Origin: Hymenobacter tibetensis
GTDB taxonomy: Bacteria > Bacteroidota > Bacteroidia > Cytophagales > Hymenobacteraceae
Length of the DNA: 64,000 nucleotides
Assembly: GCF_022827545.1 (NCBI RefSeq)
Contig: NZ_CP094669.1
Location: forward strand, 5,201,001 to 5,265,000
Reading direction: 5' to 3'
Shown here: positions 1 to 7,674 of the stretch, piece by piece
Layout: every line of letters begins with the position of its first letter
Position numbering within the stretch: position 1 is the stretch's first letter
The notes under the pieces: model-generated
What the model was told of the DNA's origin: nothing
What the model saw: the letters and a program-made list of their open reading frames with translations, nothing else
Database searches by the model: none
Program-made: the position numbers and the translations under genes

Positions 1-168
1 GTTGGTAATCAGGTGCAGTTACTGGATGCCGTAGGCCGCATAGCCCGCACCACCGTAGTAGCTCCCGGAGGTAGCGTGTCGTTACAGGGAGTAACCCCTG
101 GCTTGTATGTGGTACGAGCCACCGATGCGCAGGGCCACCAGGTTAGTGGCCGGCTAGTCGTGGAGTAG
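1..168 (+). CDS. T9SS-sorted secreted protein, C-terminal end (partial)
   Basis: Frame 1 is open from the window edge to a TAG at 166-168 and gives 55 residues. The text reads like the last beta-strands of a type A T9SS sorting domain: hydrophobic strands around 'QLLDAVGRIA' and 'LQGVTPGLYVVRATD', then a short 'GRLVVE' ending. In this family the pattern G-L-Y-x-V followed by a final basic/hydrophobic strand is recognised by the T9SS machinery and removed on export. The functional part of the protein lies left of the window, so its activity cannot be stated. Confidence 0.75.
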   Translation, partial: VGNQVQLLDAVGRIARTTVVAPGGSVSLQGVTPGLYVVRATDAQGHQVSGRLVVE

Positions 169-198
169 ACCTTATGCATTTAGATTTTCTGCTTCTTT

Positions 199-453
199 AT
201 GTTCGTTACCCTTCTGCTGTTCATGGGTGATATCGGCGCTACCGAATTGCTCACCATTATGAGCCTGCTCCTGATTCTCATCTTGGCGGCTATTTGGCGA
301 TTGCTGCGACCAGCAAAACACACCGTCATCGTACAGCCGCCAACCGCTTCCTTCTCTGTTGCCGACGAACTGCAGAAGCTCGAACAGTTGCGGTAGCAGG
401 GCGTGCTCACTGCCGAAGAGTTCGAAGCATAGAAGCAGCGGTTGCTACGCTAG
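199..453 (+). pseudogene. SHOCT-domain membrane protein gene interrupted by two in-frame TAG codons
   Basis: The reading frame from ATG 199 (or ATG 223) gives an N-terminal hydrophobic segment (about residues 15-33) followed by a C-terminal SHOCT motif. It runs through TAG at 394-396 and TAG at 430-432 before a final TAG at 451-453. Ignoring the first two stops, the tail reads 'DELQKLEQLR-x-QGVLTAEEFEA-x-KQRLLR' in pieces, which is a textbook SHOCT domain (L..L...G.IT..EF..KK..LL). Both stops sit where Gln (CAG) would fit, so each can be explained by one C-to-T change. The likeliest reading is a recently inactivated gene. Amber readthrough or a TAG=Gln foreign code is an alternative that cannot be excluded from this sequence. 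SHOCT proteins are short oligomerising membrane proteins of unclear role. Confidence 0.6.
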
Positions 454-508
454 AACCACTTCATCCTTACCGCATAGACTACGCCTCTAACTCGCACGAG
501 GGTGTGAA

Positions 509-811
509 ATGCTAGTAAGCAGAAAACCCAGGTTACCTCTCCCTACCTCAGCGCATCAAGAGCACATTCTTTCCGACCCAATGAAGTTGCTGCTTTCTTT
601 CCGCGAATCCCAGTATGGAATTCTCCTCCTGCTAAATAGCATTGGGTGGCGAGTAGTTCTATGGACTACAGAACAAGAGTAGGGCCTTCGCGTGGCGGAA
701 GGATAGCGGTCCGAACTATGCTTTGTGACAGGATTGGATCTGCTTTCCGCCGTAGCTCCAGTCGTACAGGCTTCACTGGAATTAAAGGTGGATACCGATC
801 CTACGCAGTAA
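509..811 (+). pseudogene. possible decayed small gene with two in-frame TAG codons
   Basis: From ATG 509 the frame runs 101 codons to TAA 809-811, with TAG at 680-682 and 704-706. The translated composition between the stops is protein-like (for example 'MKLLLSFRESQYGILLLL' from ATG 581 and 'SELCFVTGLDLLSAVAPVV' near the end), but no family is recognised. Two stops in 100 codons is close to what chance allows, so this is a weak call. It is listed because its lesions match those of the SHOCT gene just upstream. Confidence 0.25.
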
Positions 812-874
812 GTTGAATTCTTCACTGTGTTAATCACCACGTAAGGCTGCGGCACAAGCTAATTGCACAACAAC

Positions 875-899
875 AAAGCCCGACCACTGGCCGGGCTTT
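875..899. terminator. intrinsic terminator hairpin
   Basis: An 8-bp perfect stem (AAAGCCCG 875-882 with CGGGCTTT 892-899) encloses a 9-nt loop. It lies just beyond the stop of the minus-strand lipoprotein gene at 938 and probably ends that transcript. Confidence 0.6.
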
Positions 900-937
900 A
901 TTATGCATAGGTGAATATACGTAATGCATTATATGCT

Positions 938-1462
938 TTAGTTCGTAAGCGTTACCACCACGGACTGTGCCTGTGTGCCACTCGTTAGGCGAAGCGTAGA
1001 TGCGCTAAGCTCTTGAATGGAATGGGTCGTAGAGGAGCCAATACCGATTGTCCCTAGTGGCACGGGCTTGCGAAGCGTAATGGTCAACTCGAGTTGATTC
1101 CTCTCGAATTGCCACTTTCCACTCGCCGTCTGCGGGTCGGAGGGATTTTGCTTTAGCACCCCCTCATCGAACACGAGGCTATTATCGGCTTTGAACAGAT
1201 AGGTGTCGTCTTTTCGATAAGCCGGCATGTTAGCCATCCAATCGTCTATCTGAGGTGGTTGCGTGTTTTCCGTAGTACTACCCGCTGCAATGTGCCACGG
1301 ACGAGCAGTTAACTGGCTAGTTTTGGCATCAAGAATTGGAGCGGGGTTCGACTCCTTTTTGCAGGCCCCAATAGTACAGGCCAGCATACTCACGAGCACG
1401 CACCAATTAGCGGCAGAAACACTTATAAGGCAATTGGTGACGGGTGTACGGCTTTGTCTCAT
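938..1462 (-). CDS. lipocalin-like lipoprotein
   Basis: This is a 174-residue protein with a signal peptide and a lipobox ending in 'IGAC' followed by 'KKES', so it should be lipidated at Cys34 and anchored in the membrane. The rest matches the Bacteroidota lipocalin-like family. It has an early 'RPW' strand (Trp56), a 'MPAYRKDDTYLFKADN' segment, then 'NPSDPQTASGKWQF', which are the family's conserved turn and strand motifs. In most homologues the residue in 'MPACxKDD' is Cys and here it is Tyr. The ligand is unknown. It stands alone between a terminator (875-899) and the divergent CHU_C gene. The ATG at 1462 gives a normal signal peptide. Confidence 0.75.
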   Translation of the reverse strand: MRQSRTPVTNCLISVSAANWCVLVSMLACTIGACKKESNPAPILDAKTSQLTARPWHIAAGSTTENTQPPQIDDWMANMPAYRKDDTYLFKADNSLVFDEGVLKQNPSDPQTASGKWQFERNQLELTITLRKPVPLGTIGIGSSTTHSIQELSASTLRLTSGTQAQSVVVTLTN

Positions 1463-1557
1463 AGGCTAAACTTATTCATTTTTGGCCGCACCTGTGTATC
1501 TACAGAGCACTATTCCTTTGCTTTAAAAGCAGGATCTTCAACAGCCTGAAGTTTCGG

Positions 1558-1740
1558 GCCCGGCACAAAGCCAGTGGACTTAACACTATCAAACACAGTT
1601 GGACTCTGCTAGTAGGCAGCGTCTGCTACGGCTTGAACTTCATGCCGCGTGACCTGCAGGACACAGCTGGCGTGAGTGGGCAACAAGAGCGCGCACAGTT
1701 TTTTACCGGCTTTACTTTCAAGGTTACTCTAGGAAAATAG
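1558..1740 (+). pseudogene. 3' fragment of an outer-membrane beta-barrel gene
   Basis: A frame without a usable start codon is open from about 1466 to TAG 1738-1740. From about 1558 it is convincingly coding: alternating strands such as 'HSWTLLVGSVCYGLNFMPRD' followed by a terminal strand 'AQFFTGFTFKVTLGK' that ends at the stop. A last amphipathic strand at the extreme C terminus is typical of outer-membrane barrels. The 5' part and any signal peptide are absent, because the divergent lipoprotein gene starts at 1462. This looks like a deletion remnant. The barrel family is not recognised. Confidence 0.5.
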
Positions 1741-1748
1741 ACTATTTC

Positions 1749-1756
1749 TACCTTTG
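1749..1756 (+). promoter_or_regulatory. Bacteroidota -7 box (TACCTTTG)
   Basis: A perfect match to TAnnTTTG lies 84 nt upstream of the ATG at 1840. No clear -33 TTG is seen at the usual distance. It is the best promoter candidate for the CHU_C protein. Confidence 0.5.
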
Positions 1757-1839
1757 CCCTGATAAACTGAACTTGAGTATAGACAAGTTATTTTTTGTCA
1801 GGATTACAACAATTTCTATCAAGAATTCTGAATAACAAT

Positions 1840-4494
1840 ATGTTACGCAAATACATAAATTCTATCTTATTATATCTCATACTCCTATTTCCATGTCTAT
1901 CTGCACAGGCACAGTTGCCCGGCAACTGCGACTTATTCACTTTAGATGCCCCCGTCCCTAATACACGGGCCCTCTTTGGCTTCCGTGCGAGTATCAGTGA
2001 GCGATTTGCCGTTGTAGGGTCAAATTACGATGCATTCGGCACTGTGGCTGGTAAGGCCGATATCTATGAATACACAGGTGGTGTATGGGTCCACCGACAA
2101 ACGCTTCGTGCTCCTGACACTGTCCCATTCGATGCCTACGCCAGCAATGTCTATATCGATGAAAATACTGCCCTGATCACGGCCAATAATTATACGCGCC
2201 CTGGCACGCCTGCTTTCGGACGAGGCGCTGTGTATGTGTACACTCGTCAAGGTACTCAATGGGTGCAAACCGGTTTTTTCACGAATCCTAGCAGCACCAT
2301 TTCTGGCTTTGGCTTTTCCATAACTAAAAGTGGCACTGATGTAGCCGTTGGTAGCAACTATACGGGCACTCAAAATTTTGCGGTCTATGTGTTCCGGCAA
2401 CCAGCCATTCCCAGTCAACCTTGGACCTTGGTTTCTACCCTTACTCCGCAAGGCAACAGCAATACTGGATACGACTATGGCAGTAGCTTGGCCATGGAAG
2501 GCGATAATTTAGTTGTTGGCGCACACGACCAATTCAACATAGGGCAGGCTGCCGCTCACTTCTACCGACGCACGCCATCGGGTGCGTGGGTATTCACGCA
2601 ACTTGAGGTCTATCCTAATCGGAGTAAAGCAGGTATCAGTGTGGGGCTCCATGGCGATTACGCTGCCGTAAGCGCCGATGCCAACGGCGGCGTTCGTATC
2701 TATCGCCGTACGGCTACCACTTGGCAACTCACCCAAACCATTTACAAGCCCGACAACACCACTGGCCGTTTTGGCTTTGCCATCGCTTTGAATGGGGGCG
2801 TACTACTAGTGGGAGACCAACTGGATTCACGGCCGCCGGTTGGCGCTGGCACGGTATATAGGTATGCACTACGCGATGGAGTTTGGCGCTTCAACCGCCG
2901 CTACCGGGCTCCTCAACCGCAAACTTACGGCTATCTCAGTACGTGGGTAGCCTTAGACCGTAACACCAACAACTTCATTTTAGGTGCTCCGGGGCACAAT
3001 TCCCTAGGATTGGTTGAAGCAGGCCAAGCCTTTGTGCAGTGGAGTCCTGCCATCGTCGCAGCCGGTCCCTTCTGTGACACTACGCCCGCTGTGCAACTCC
3101 AGGCTACCGCCGCCGGCGGCACCTGGTCCGGGCCTGGCGTTACTAACGGAACGTCTGGACTTTTCACCCCGTCCTTAGCCGGCGCTGGTACGCATCCGGT
3201 TACCTATACGCTGACTGCGGGAGGTTGTACCTTCCTCGACACAGTATTAATTACTGTCAATCCCCAATTGCGTATTACTCGCCCCAGCCTGCCCACGCTT
3301 ACCTGTGCTCGCGATACCACCATCACTTTGTCCGCGAGTATAGCGGGTGGCACATGGTCTGGAACAGGTATCACGAACCCACAGACTGGCACCTTTCAGT
3401 CAGCAATAGCTGGGGCGGGCCGCCACGTCATTACTTATACTATCCCTGGCACTAACCCATGCGGCAATCAAGATACGATAAGTATCATCATTCGCCCTGC
3501 GATAGCACGTATCTTGTCTGCGCCGCCCCGCCTGACTTGCGGCCGCGACAGTACCTTAGCCCTTACGGCCTCTCCACGCGGCGGCACATGGCAGGGCCGT
3601 GGTATCATCAGCAGCGCGATGGGCACCTTCAGTTCAACTGCTGCTGGCCCGGGGCAACATGTATTAACTTACACGTTAGCAGGAAGTGGCTCGTGCAGCA
3701 GCCAAGATACGATCAGTATTGTAGTGGCCCCCCTCTCAGTGCGCATCCAATCGCCGGCGACTACTCTATGCCGCGCCGATACTGTCCTGCGGTTGGCAGC
3801 TACACCTGCCGGCGGGCTGTGGCGAGGAATTGGCATCACCAATGATCAGCAGGGTATTTTCACGGCAGCCACAGCGGGGCCGGGCCGGCATGTGTTGCGC
3901 TACGAATTGGGCAGCGGCGCATGTCGCGTTGTAGATTCTGTGACCGTAACCATAAGCCCAGTGCCCATGCCAGTACTCAGCCCAAATAGTCCCCTTGTTT
4001 TACGTTGTGGTCAGTCTTCCGAAATGTTGAGTATTGCCACTGCTAGGCCTGCTGGTGCCTCGTACAATTGGGAGTATGCCACCTCCGCAACCGGTTCTTG
4101 GCAAAGGCTGACTAATAGCAATGGGCAACCCACGTATGCCGCTACCCAGGCAGGGTATTATCGGGTACAGCTAGTGCAAGGTAGTTGCCGCGCTACCTCA
4201 GCGGCTACCGAAGTGCGTGTCGAGCCTATTCAGGCCGTATTCGTACCTAACATTTTTACTCCAAACGCAGACGGCTTCAACGACCTCTTCAAACTGGATC
4301 TGCAGCATCCGCGCACCTTCCAATTACGCATATTCAACCGCTGGGGCCGCGAAGTTTTTAGTACCAACCAGTATGGTGACTTCTGGACAGGTGCTGATGC
4401 AGCAGCAGGAGTATATTATTACCTATGGCGCTACTCTACTGACTGCGACCATGTTGAACATGTGGTCAAGGGAAACATTACTCTAGCTCGCTAG
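1840..4494 (+). CDS. large secreted protein: beta-propeller repeats, four Ig-like repeats and CHU_C sorting domain
   Basis: The ATG at 1840 yields an 884-residue protein with a clean signal peptide ending '..CLSAQAQLPG'. A TTG 45 nt upstream is in frame but would put 15 residues ahead of it. Residues of about 30-390 are FG-GAP/integrin-type propeller blades (repeated patterns such as 'GxAYVYxRxGxxW' with 'VGSNY', 'VGAHD', 'VGDQL'). Then come four tandem modules of about 80 residues, each starting 'GGTWSGxGI' or similar and ending 'AGxGxHVxTYxL..C...DTISI'. An Ig/PKD-like segment follows. The last 85 residues are a CHU_C (gliding-motility-type, T9SS type B) domain: 'VFVPNIFTPNADGFNDLF', 'IFNRWGREVF', 'GVYYYLWRY'. 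The protein should be exported by T9SS and displayed or released. Ligand or adhesion role is inference. Confidence 0.85.
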   Translation: MLRKYINSILLYLILLFPCLSAQAQLPGNCDLFTLDAPVPNTRALFGFRASISERFAVVGSNYDAFGTVAGKADIYEYTGGVWVHRQTLRAPDTVPFDAYASNVYIDENTALITANNYTRPGTPAFGRGAVYVYTRQGTQWVQTGFFTNPSSTISGFGFSITKSGTDVAVGSNYTGTQNFAVYVFRQPAIPSQPWTLVSTLTPQGNSNTGYDYGSSLAMEGDNLVVGAHDQFNIGQAAAHFYRRTPSGAWVFTQLEVYPNRSKAGISVGLHGDYAAVSADANGGVRIYRRTATTWQLTQTIYKPDNTTGRFGFAIALNGGVLLVGDQLDSRPPVGAGTVYRYALRDGVWRFNRRYRAPQPQTYGYLSTWVALDRNTNNFILGAPGHNSLGLVEAGQAFVQWSPAIVAAGPFCDTTPAVQLQATAAGGTWSGPGVTNGTSGLFTPSLAGAGTHPVTYTLTAGGCTFLDTVLITVNPQLRITRPSLPTLTCARDTTITLSASIAGGTWSGTGITNPQTGTFQSAIAGAGRHVITYTIPGTNPCGNQDTISIIIRPAIARILSAPPRLTCGRDSTLALTASPRGGTWQGRGIISSAMGTFSSTAAGPGQHVLTYTLAGSGSCSSQDTISIVVAPLSVRIQSPATTLCRADTVLRLAATPAGGLWRGIGITNDQQGIFTAATAGPGRHVLRYELGSGACRVVDSVTVTISPVPMPVLSPNSPLVLRCGQSSEMLSIATARPAGASYNWEYATSATGSWQRLTNSNGQPTYAATQAGYYRVQLVQGSCRATSAATEVRVEPIQAVFVPNIFTPNADGFNDLFKLDLQHPRTFQLRIFNRWGREVFSTNQYGDFWTGADAAAGVYYYLWRYSTDCDHVEHVVKGNITLAR

Positions 4495-4511
4495 ATAGTA
4501 GCAGGCGATGG

Positions 4512-5729
4512 TCAAGGCATCTCATACGCCTTGGCGAACTCCCGCTCAATGGCCGTCTCGGTGATGTTGACGTAGCGCTTAAAGGACTTCCAGTCCCGGT
4601 GGCCGGTAATCTTCATCACGAGCTCCGGCCGTAAGCCCCGCTCCAGACTCAGGGTAACGAACGTGCGCCGGCCGGAATGACACGCTAGTTTCTCCCACTT
4701 GGGCATGGTCTGGCTCTCGCGCTTACCGCCGCGGTATTGGATGACTTCGATCGGCTCCGTTATTCCTGCCTGCTGGCCCAGTTCCTTTATATAGTCGTTC
4801 AGCTTCTGATTGGAAACCGCTCTCACGCCGCCAGCCAGGATACGCTGCACAATAGGCAGCGCGCGGGCCTGCAGCGGGATGTATACTGTCTCCTTGGTTT
4901 TCTGGGTGGTCAGCCGCAACGTAGAGCCCCGTAGATGCTCGAGTCGAATACTCACTAGGTCGGAGTAGCGCAGGCCGGTGTAGCAGCTCAGCAGAAACAG
5001 CGAGCGGGCATTGTCCAGGTATCCTCCTTCGGGTAATTGCAACGCTTCCAACGCCTGCACCTCTTCGGCGGTGAGCGTCATGATATCCGGGTCCTGCCGC
5101 TTCCAAGTGAGGCGAGTATAGCCGACGTTCTGGTGGTAGCCCCGCTCAGCGGCCCACTTCATGAAGCGCTTGAGCCGGGTGACGTTCTTGTGAATCGTGT
5201 TGTCGGTCTGCCGAGCACTATGCAGTAGGTAGGCCGTGTATTTGTCCCCCCACACCGGCGTAATCAGATCAAAGTCAACGGCCGTACCACTTGCCTCCGA
5301 GAACTCGCGTAGGTGCCGGGCAGCTGTCGAGTACGTCTGGGCGGTTCGTACTTGCCCGGCGGCCCGCGTCAGCGCAATCCACTCGGCAAACCCATTCCAA
5401 AACGTACGCGATGCCGTCGGCTCTTCTGTAGTTTCTACCAGCGCAATAGACGCACGTAGCTGCTCGGCGGTGGGAAGGTTGCCTGCGCTAACACACGTAG
5501 CGTAGCAGTTCGTCAACTGCTCTTTGATCAGCTCCAACCGGTCATTAATGGCCCCGTTCTGTTTAAAGCCGCGCGTAAGCGCTTCCTGCTGTCCTTTTAA
5601 CCACTGTCGTGGTTCAATCTTCAATCCAGTTGCTACCTTCACACGCTGGCCATAGAAAGCAACGAATGCGAAAATGGGCGTGGGCTTAGACGCGTTCGGT
5701 TCTTTGAGCAAAAAGGAGATGGCTATCAT
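4512..5729 (-). CDS. tyrosine recombinase (Bacteroidota-type integrase)
   Basis: This 405-residue protein has the full site-specific recombinase layout. An N-terminal arm-DNA-binding part covers about residues 1-95, a SAM-like core-binding domain about 105-205, and a catalytic domain about 215-400. The visible active site is Arg254 in 'TGLRYSDL', a lysine near 277-279 in 'TQKTKE', His351-x-x-Arg354 in 'CHSGRRTF', His377 in 'TGHRDW' and the nucleophile Tyr386 in 'KRYVNI'. All catalytic positions are present, so the enzyme is probably active. Its start lies about 190 nt from a stranded tRNA/tmRNA 3' end (5921-5942), which fits an integrase next to its attachment site. No excisionase or transfer genes are seen in the window, and the rest of the element should lie to the left. 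It converges with the CHU_C gene with only 17 nt between the stops. Confidence 0.93.
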   Translation of the reverse strand: MIAISFLLKEPNASKPTPIFAFVAFYGQRVKVATGLKIEPRQWLKGQQEALTRGFKQNGAINDRLELIKEQLTNCYATCVSAGNLPTAEQLRASIALVETTEEPTASRTFWNGFAEWIALTRAAGQVRTAQTYSTAARHLREFSEASGTAVDFDLITPVWGDKYTAYLLHSARQTDNTIHKNVTRLKRFMKWAAERGYHQNVGYTRLTWKRQDPDIMTLTAEEVQALEALQLPEGGYLDNARSLFLLSCYTGLRYSDLVSIRLEHLRGSTLRLTTQKTKETVYIPLQARALPIVQRILAGGVRAVSNQKLNDYIKELGQQAGITEPIEVIQYRGGKRESQTMPKWEKLACHSGRRTFVTLSLERGLRPELVMKITGHRDWKSFKRYVNITETAIEREFAKAYEMP

Positions 5730-5776
5730 CAGATCAGAGCAGGCAAGTACGTGCGGCAGGAAAGATAGCAGTTTCC

Positions 5777-5840
5777 CCCTCGGGGGACGATCGGGGGACA
5801 GATTTTCCGATTACTTCCGACACCATCCGTCTTACTCCGA
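5777..5840. repeat. short direct repeats, possible integrase arm sites
   Basis: Two copies of CGGGGGAC (starting 5781 and 5792, 11 bp apart) are followed by three copies of TCCGA near 5805, 5816 and 5836, at roughly helical spacing. They lie between the integrase start and the attachment remnant, where arm-type binding sites are expected. The function is inferred from position only. Confidence 0.3.
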
Positions 5841-5920
5841 TAAGTAATCCTGCTATAGACAGCGTAAAGTGCATAAAGCAACCAGTTGGCATCAGCAGGA
5901 ATTGGCGTCAGTCGTAGGGT

Positions 5921-5942
5921 GTGATTCCCGCCGGGGCCACCA
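5921..5942 (+). other. attachment-site remnant: 3' end of a tRNA/tmRNA gene
   Basis: The 22 nt end in CCA and read as the 3' half of a T-arm (loop end GATT, stem CCCGC), a 7-nt acceptor strand CGGGGCC, discriminator A and CCA. No matching 5' acceptor strand (GGCCCCG) occurs upstream within a tRNA's length. The T-stem 5' side (TAGGG) does not pair fully with CCCGC, so the gene is not complete here. A strong terminator follows at once (5946-5978). This is what remains at one junction when an integrase uses the 3' end of an RNA gene. The only complete tRNA in the window lacks an encoded CCA, which makes ssrA (tmRNA) a good candidate for the target. Confidence 0.6.
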
Positions 5943-5945
5943 AGG

Positions 5946-5978
5946 CGCCATAAGCTACCTGCTTGTGGCGGCTTTTTT
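5946..5978 (+). terminator. intrinsic terminator after the RNA-gene remnant
   Basis: A 10-bp stem (5946-5955 with 5961-5970, one G-U pair) with a 5-nt loop is followed by a run of six T. It was probably the terminator of the tRNA/tmRNA gene whose 3' end lies 4 nt upstream. Confidence 0.8.
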
Positions 5979-6234
5979 GTTGCCGAGCACATCAAGCAAC
6001 CCACCATTGTGTTTTGCTAGAACTTCAATTGCCTACAGGGCGAAAACGACAATCTGAGAGGATAATAAGCAGCTTCATCTGTATAAATATTTCAATAATA
6101 CGCAGCACTAATTGGGAAATATAAAAATTAATATAGACTTTGTAAGATCTAAAAAACCGCAGTTTTTCGAATTTCGTGAACTCGGTACGCCCTGATTGCC
6201 ACTACAATACCTCTTGCAATTTTAGTTTTCCGTG

Positions 6235-6594
6235 ATGGAGTCCCTTTTCCTCAGCCCAGCGCCCCAGGGTCGCCGGGTTTGCCTGTATGCGGTGCCCGAT
6301 GGGGTGCCCCTATACTTCAAACATAATGAACTAATGCAGCAGCCCGGCTACCAGCCTCTGTGGCGCGGCAGTCCTGGTTCCATTTTAGAACACGAAGCGG
6401 CGCGGATGGTAGCGCAGATACCAACCCAGCATACCTCTTACCGCAATTACCAACAGCCGAACGAGCCATTAGCGGGTTTTGAGACAGCCAAGGAGTCTTT
6501 CTGCTCAGCTGTGCGGCGGCTCGGGCAGCAGCTTGAATACGCGCCAGGGACCTACCCGACGGAAGTACTAGTCGGAACGGTACCGGCGGCGTAG
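6235..6594 (+). CDS. hypothetical protein
   Basis: No family is recognised in this 119-residue soluble protein (ATG 6235; a GTG codon directly before it is also in frame). It has no signal peptide or membrane segment. The sequence starts with 'MESLFLSPAPQGRRVCLYAV' and is rich in Gln, Pro and Arg. The gene converges with the response regulator, leaving only 3 nt between the two stops. It is the first gene to the right of the attachment remnant, so it may be part of the older chromosome. Its GC-rich codon use agrees with the neighbours and supports a real gene. Confidence 0.55.
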   Translation: MESLFLSPAPQGRRVCLYAVPDGVPLYFKHNELMQQPGYQPLWRGSPGSILEHEAARMVAQIPTQHTSYRNYQQPNEPLAGFETAKESFCSAVRRLGQQLEYAPGTYPTEVLVGTVPAA

Positions 6595-6597
6595 GGC

Positions 6598-7251
6598 TTA
6601 CTCGCTGAGCAAGCCATTGGAAACAGCGTACTTGATTAGCGCAGCCGTGTTTTTAGCTTGCGTCTTCTCGATGATGTTCTGGCGATGCGTTTCGATGGTG
6701 CGTTTGCTGGTGAATAGCTTGTCCGCAATTTCAGCGTTGGTCATGCCCTCTGATATCAGCCGCAATACCTCTAGCTCCCGCTTCGACAATTCGCCGGATC
6801 TGGTGCGGGTGGTATCGGTAGGGAGCGTGGTGGTGCGCACTATTTTGTAGAGCATCTCCAGCCCTATCTCGGTGCACAGGAAGGGCCGGCCGGCGGCTAC
6901 GGTCCGAATACCGTAGGTTATTTCGGCGATGTCGGCATTCTTGAGCACGTAGCCAGTGGCGCCGGCTTCTATCATGCGGTGCACGTAGTTTTCGTGGTTG
7001 AGCATAGACAGAACTAGCACCCGTACATCGGGATACTGTTCACGCAGATGCTCCATGGTAGCAAAGCCATCCATTACCGGCATGTTGATGTCCATCAGTA
7101 CCACATCGGCGGAGGTAGTGGCCAGCAAGTCCAGCAATTCCTGCCCGTTGCCAGCTTCTCCTACCACTTCCAGATCGGGCTGCATGCTTAGCAGGGCCCG
7201 TATACCGTCGCGCAGAATGGTGTGGTCATCGGTTAATAGTACTCTGATCAT
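6598..7251 (-). CDS. NarL/FixJ-type response regulator
   Basis: This 217-residue protein has a receiver domain (about 1-120) and a LuxR/GerE helix-turn-helix (about 150-210). The acidic pair Asp8-Asp9 ('LLTDDH'), phospho-acceptor Asp54 ('LMDINMP') and Lys104 ('YVLKNA') are all present. The output domain shows the usual 'LSKRELEVLRLISEGMTNAEIA' pattern in pieces and 'TSKRTIETHRQNI'. It should bind DNA when phosphorylated. No histidine kinase is adjacent, so it is an orphan here. A -7 box (TACCTTTG on the minus strand) lies only 11 nt before the ATG, so its mRNA leader may be very short. Confidence 0.92.
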   Translation of the reverse strand: MIRVLLTDDHTILRDGIRALLSMQPDLEVVGEAGNGQELLDLLATTSADVVLMDINMPVMDGFATMEHLREQYPDVRVLVLSMLNHENYVHRMIEAGATGYVLKNADIAEITYGIRTVAAGRPFLCTEIGLEMLYKIVRTTTLPTDTTRTRSGELSKRELEVLRLISEGMTNAEIADKLFTSKRTIETHRQNIIEKTQAKNTAALIKYAVSNGLLSE

Positions 7252-7261
7252 GACGGCAAAA

Positions 7262-7269
7262 CAAAGGTA
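7262..7269 (-). promoter_or_regulatory. -7 box TACCTTTG for the response regulator
   Basis: A perfect TAnnTTTG match on the minus strand is preceded by a T-rich stretch and lies 11 nt upstream of the ATG at 7251. It implies a nearly leaderless transcript. Confidence 0.45.
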
Positions 7270-7674
7270 AAAACAACAAAAAGCTCAGGCACCTCTGTAG
7301 TAGACAACACAACCCTGCGTGTCGTTCCTATACCAAGAGACGTAGCTGAAGCAATACAGCAGTGCGCTATCGTCTTACGTCAATCACCACCAGATTGATT
7401 CTGTTTGCGGATGAGAGAAGTATTCCCTTTGGCCCCAGGAGATTAATTAAGTAGTAATCCAAGGCGTTAAATCAGTATTTAACTCTATTTTCTTTGTTGT
7501 ACAAACATAGTAGCTTTACAAAAGCGATGTGAGTATATCTCTGAAAGTGAGGTTATAATAGAGGAAGCGTTGGGGGTGCGAGTAGGAAATAGAACAGCGT
7601 TTCATACCACACGTACATTGCTTCGTTCTGCGTAACCATCCGCTGAGGGTTGGCTTTTAGCTTGGTTTATTGCC
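7270..7674. other. intergenic region without recognisable genes
   Basis: This stretch of about 400 bp separates two divergent genes and is AT-rich between about 7435 and 7560. No reading frame, hairpin terminator or recognisable RNA was found. It presumably holds the promoters of both flanking genes. Confidence 0.4.

Noticed and set aside
556..855. 99-codon minus-strand frame opposite the amber-interrupted frame
   Set aside because: Composition is Ser/Arg/Thr-rich with no domain; it looks like the shadow of the other strand.
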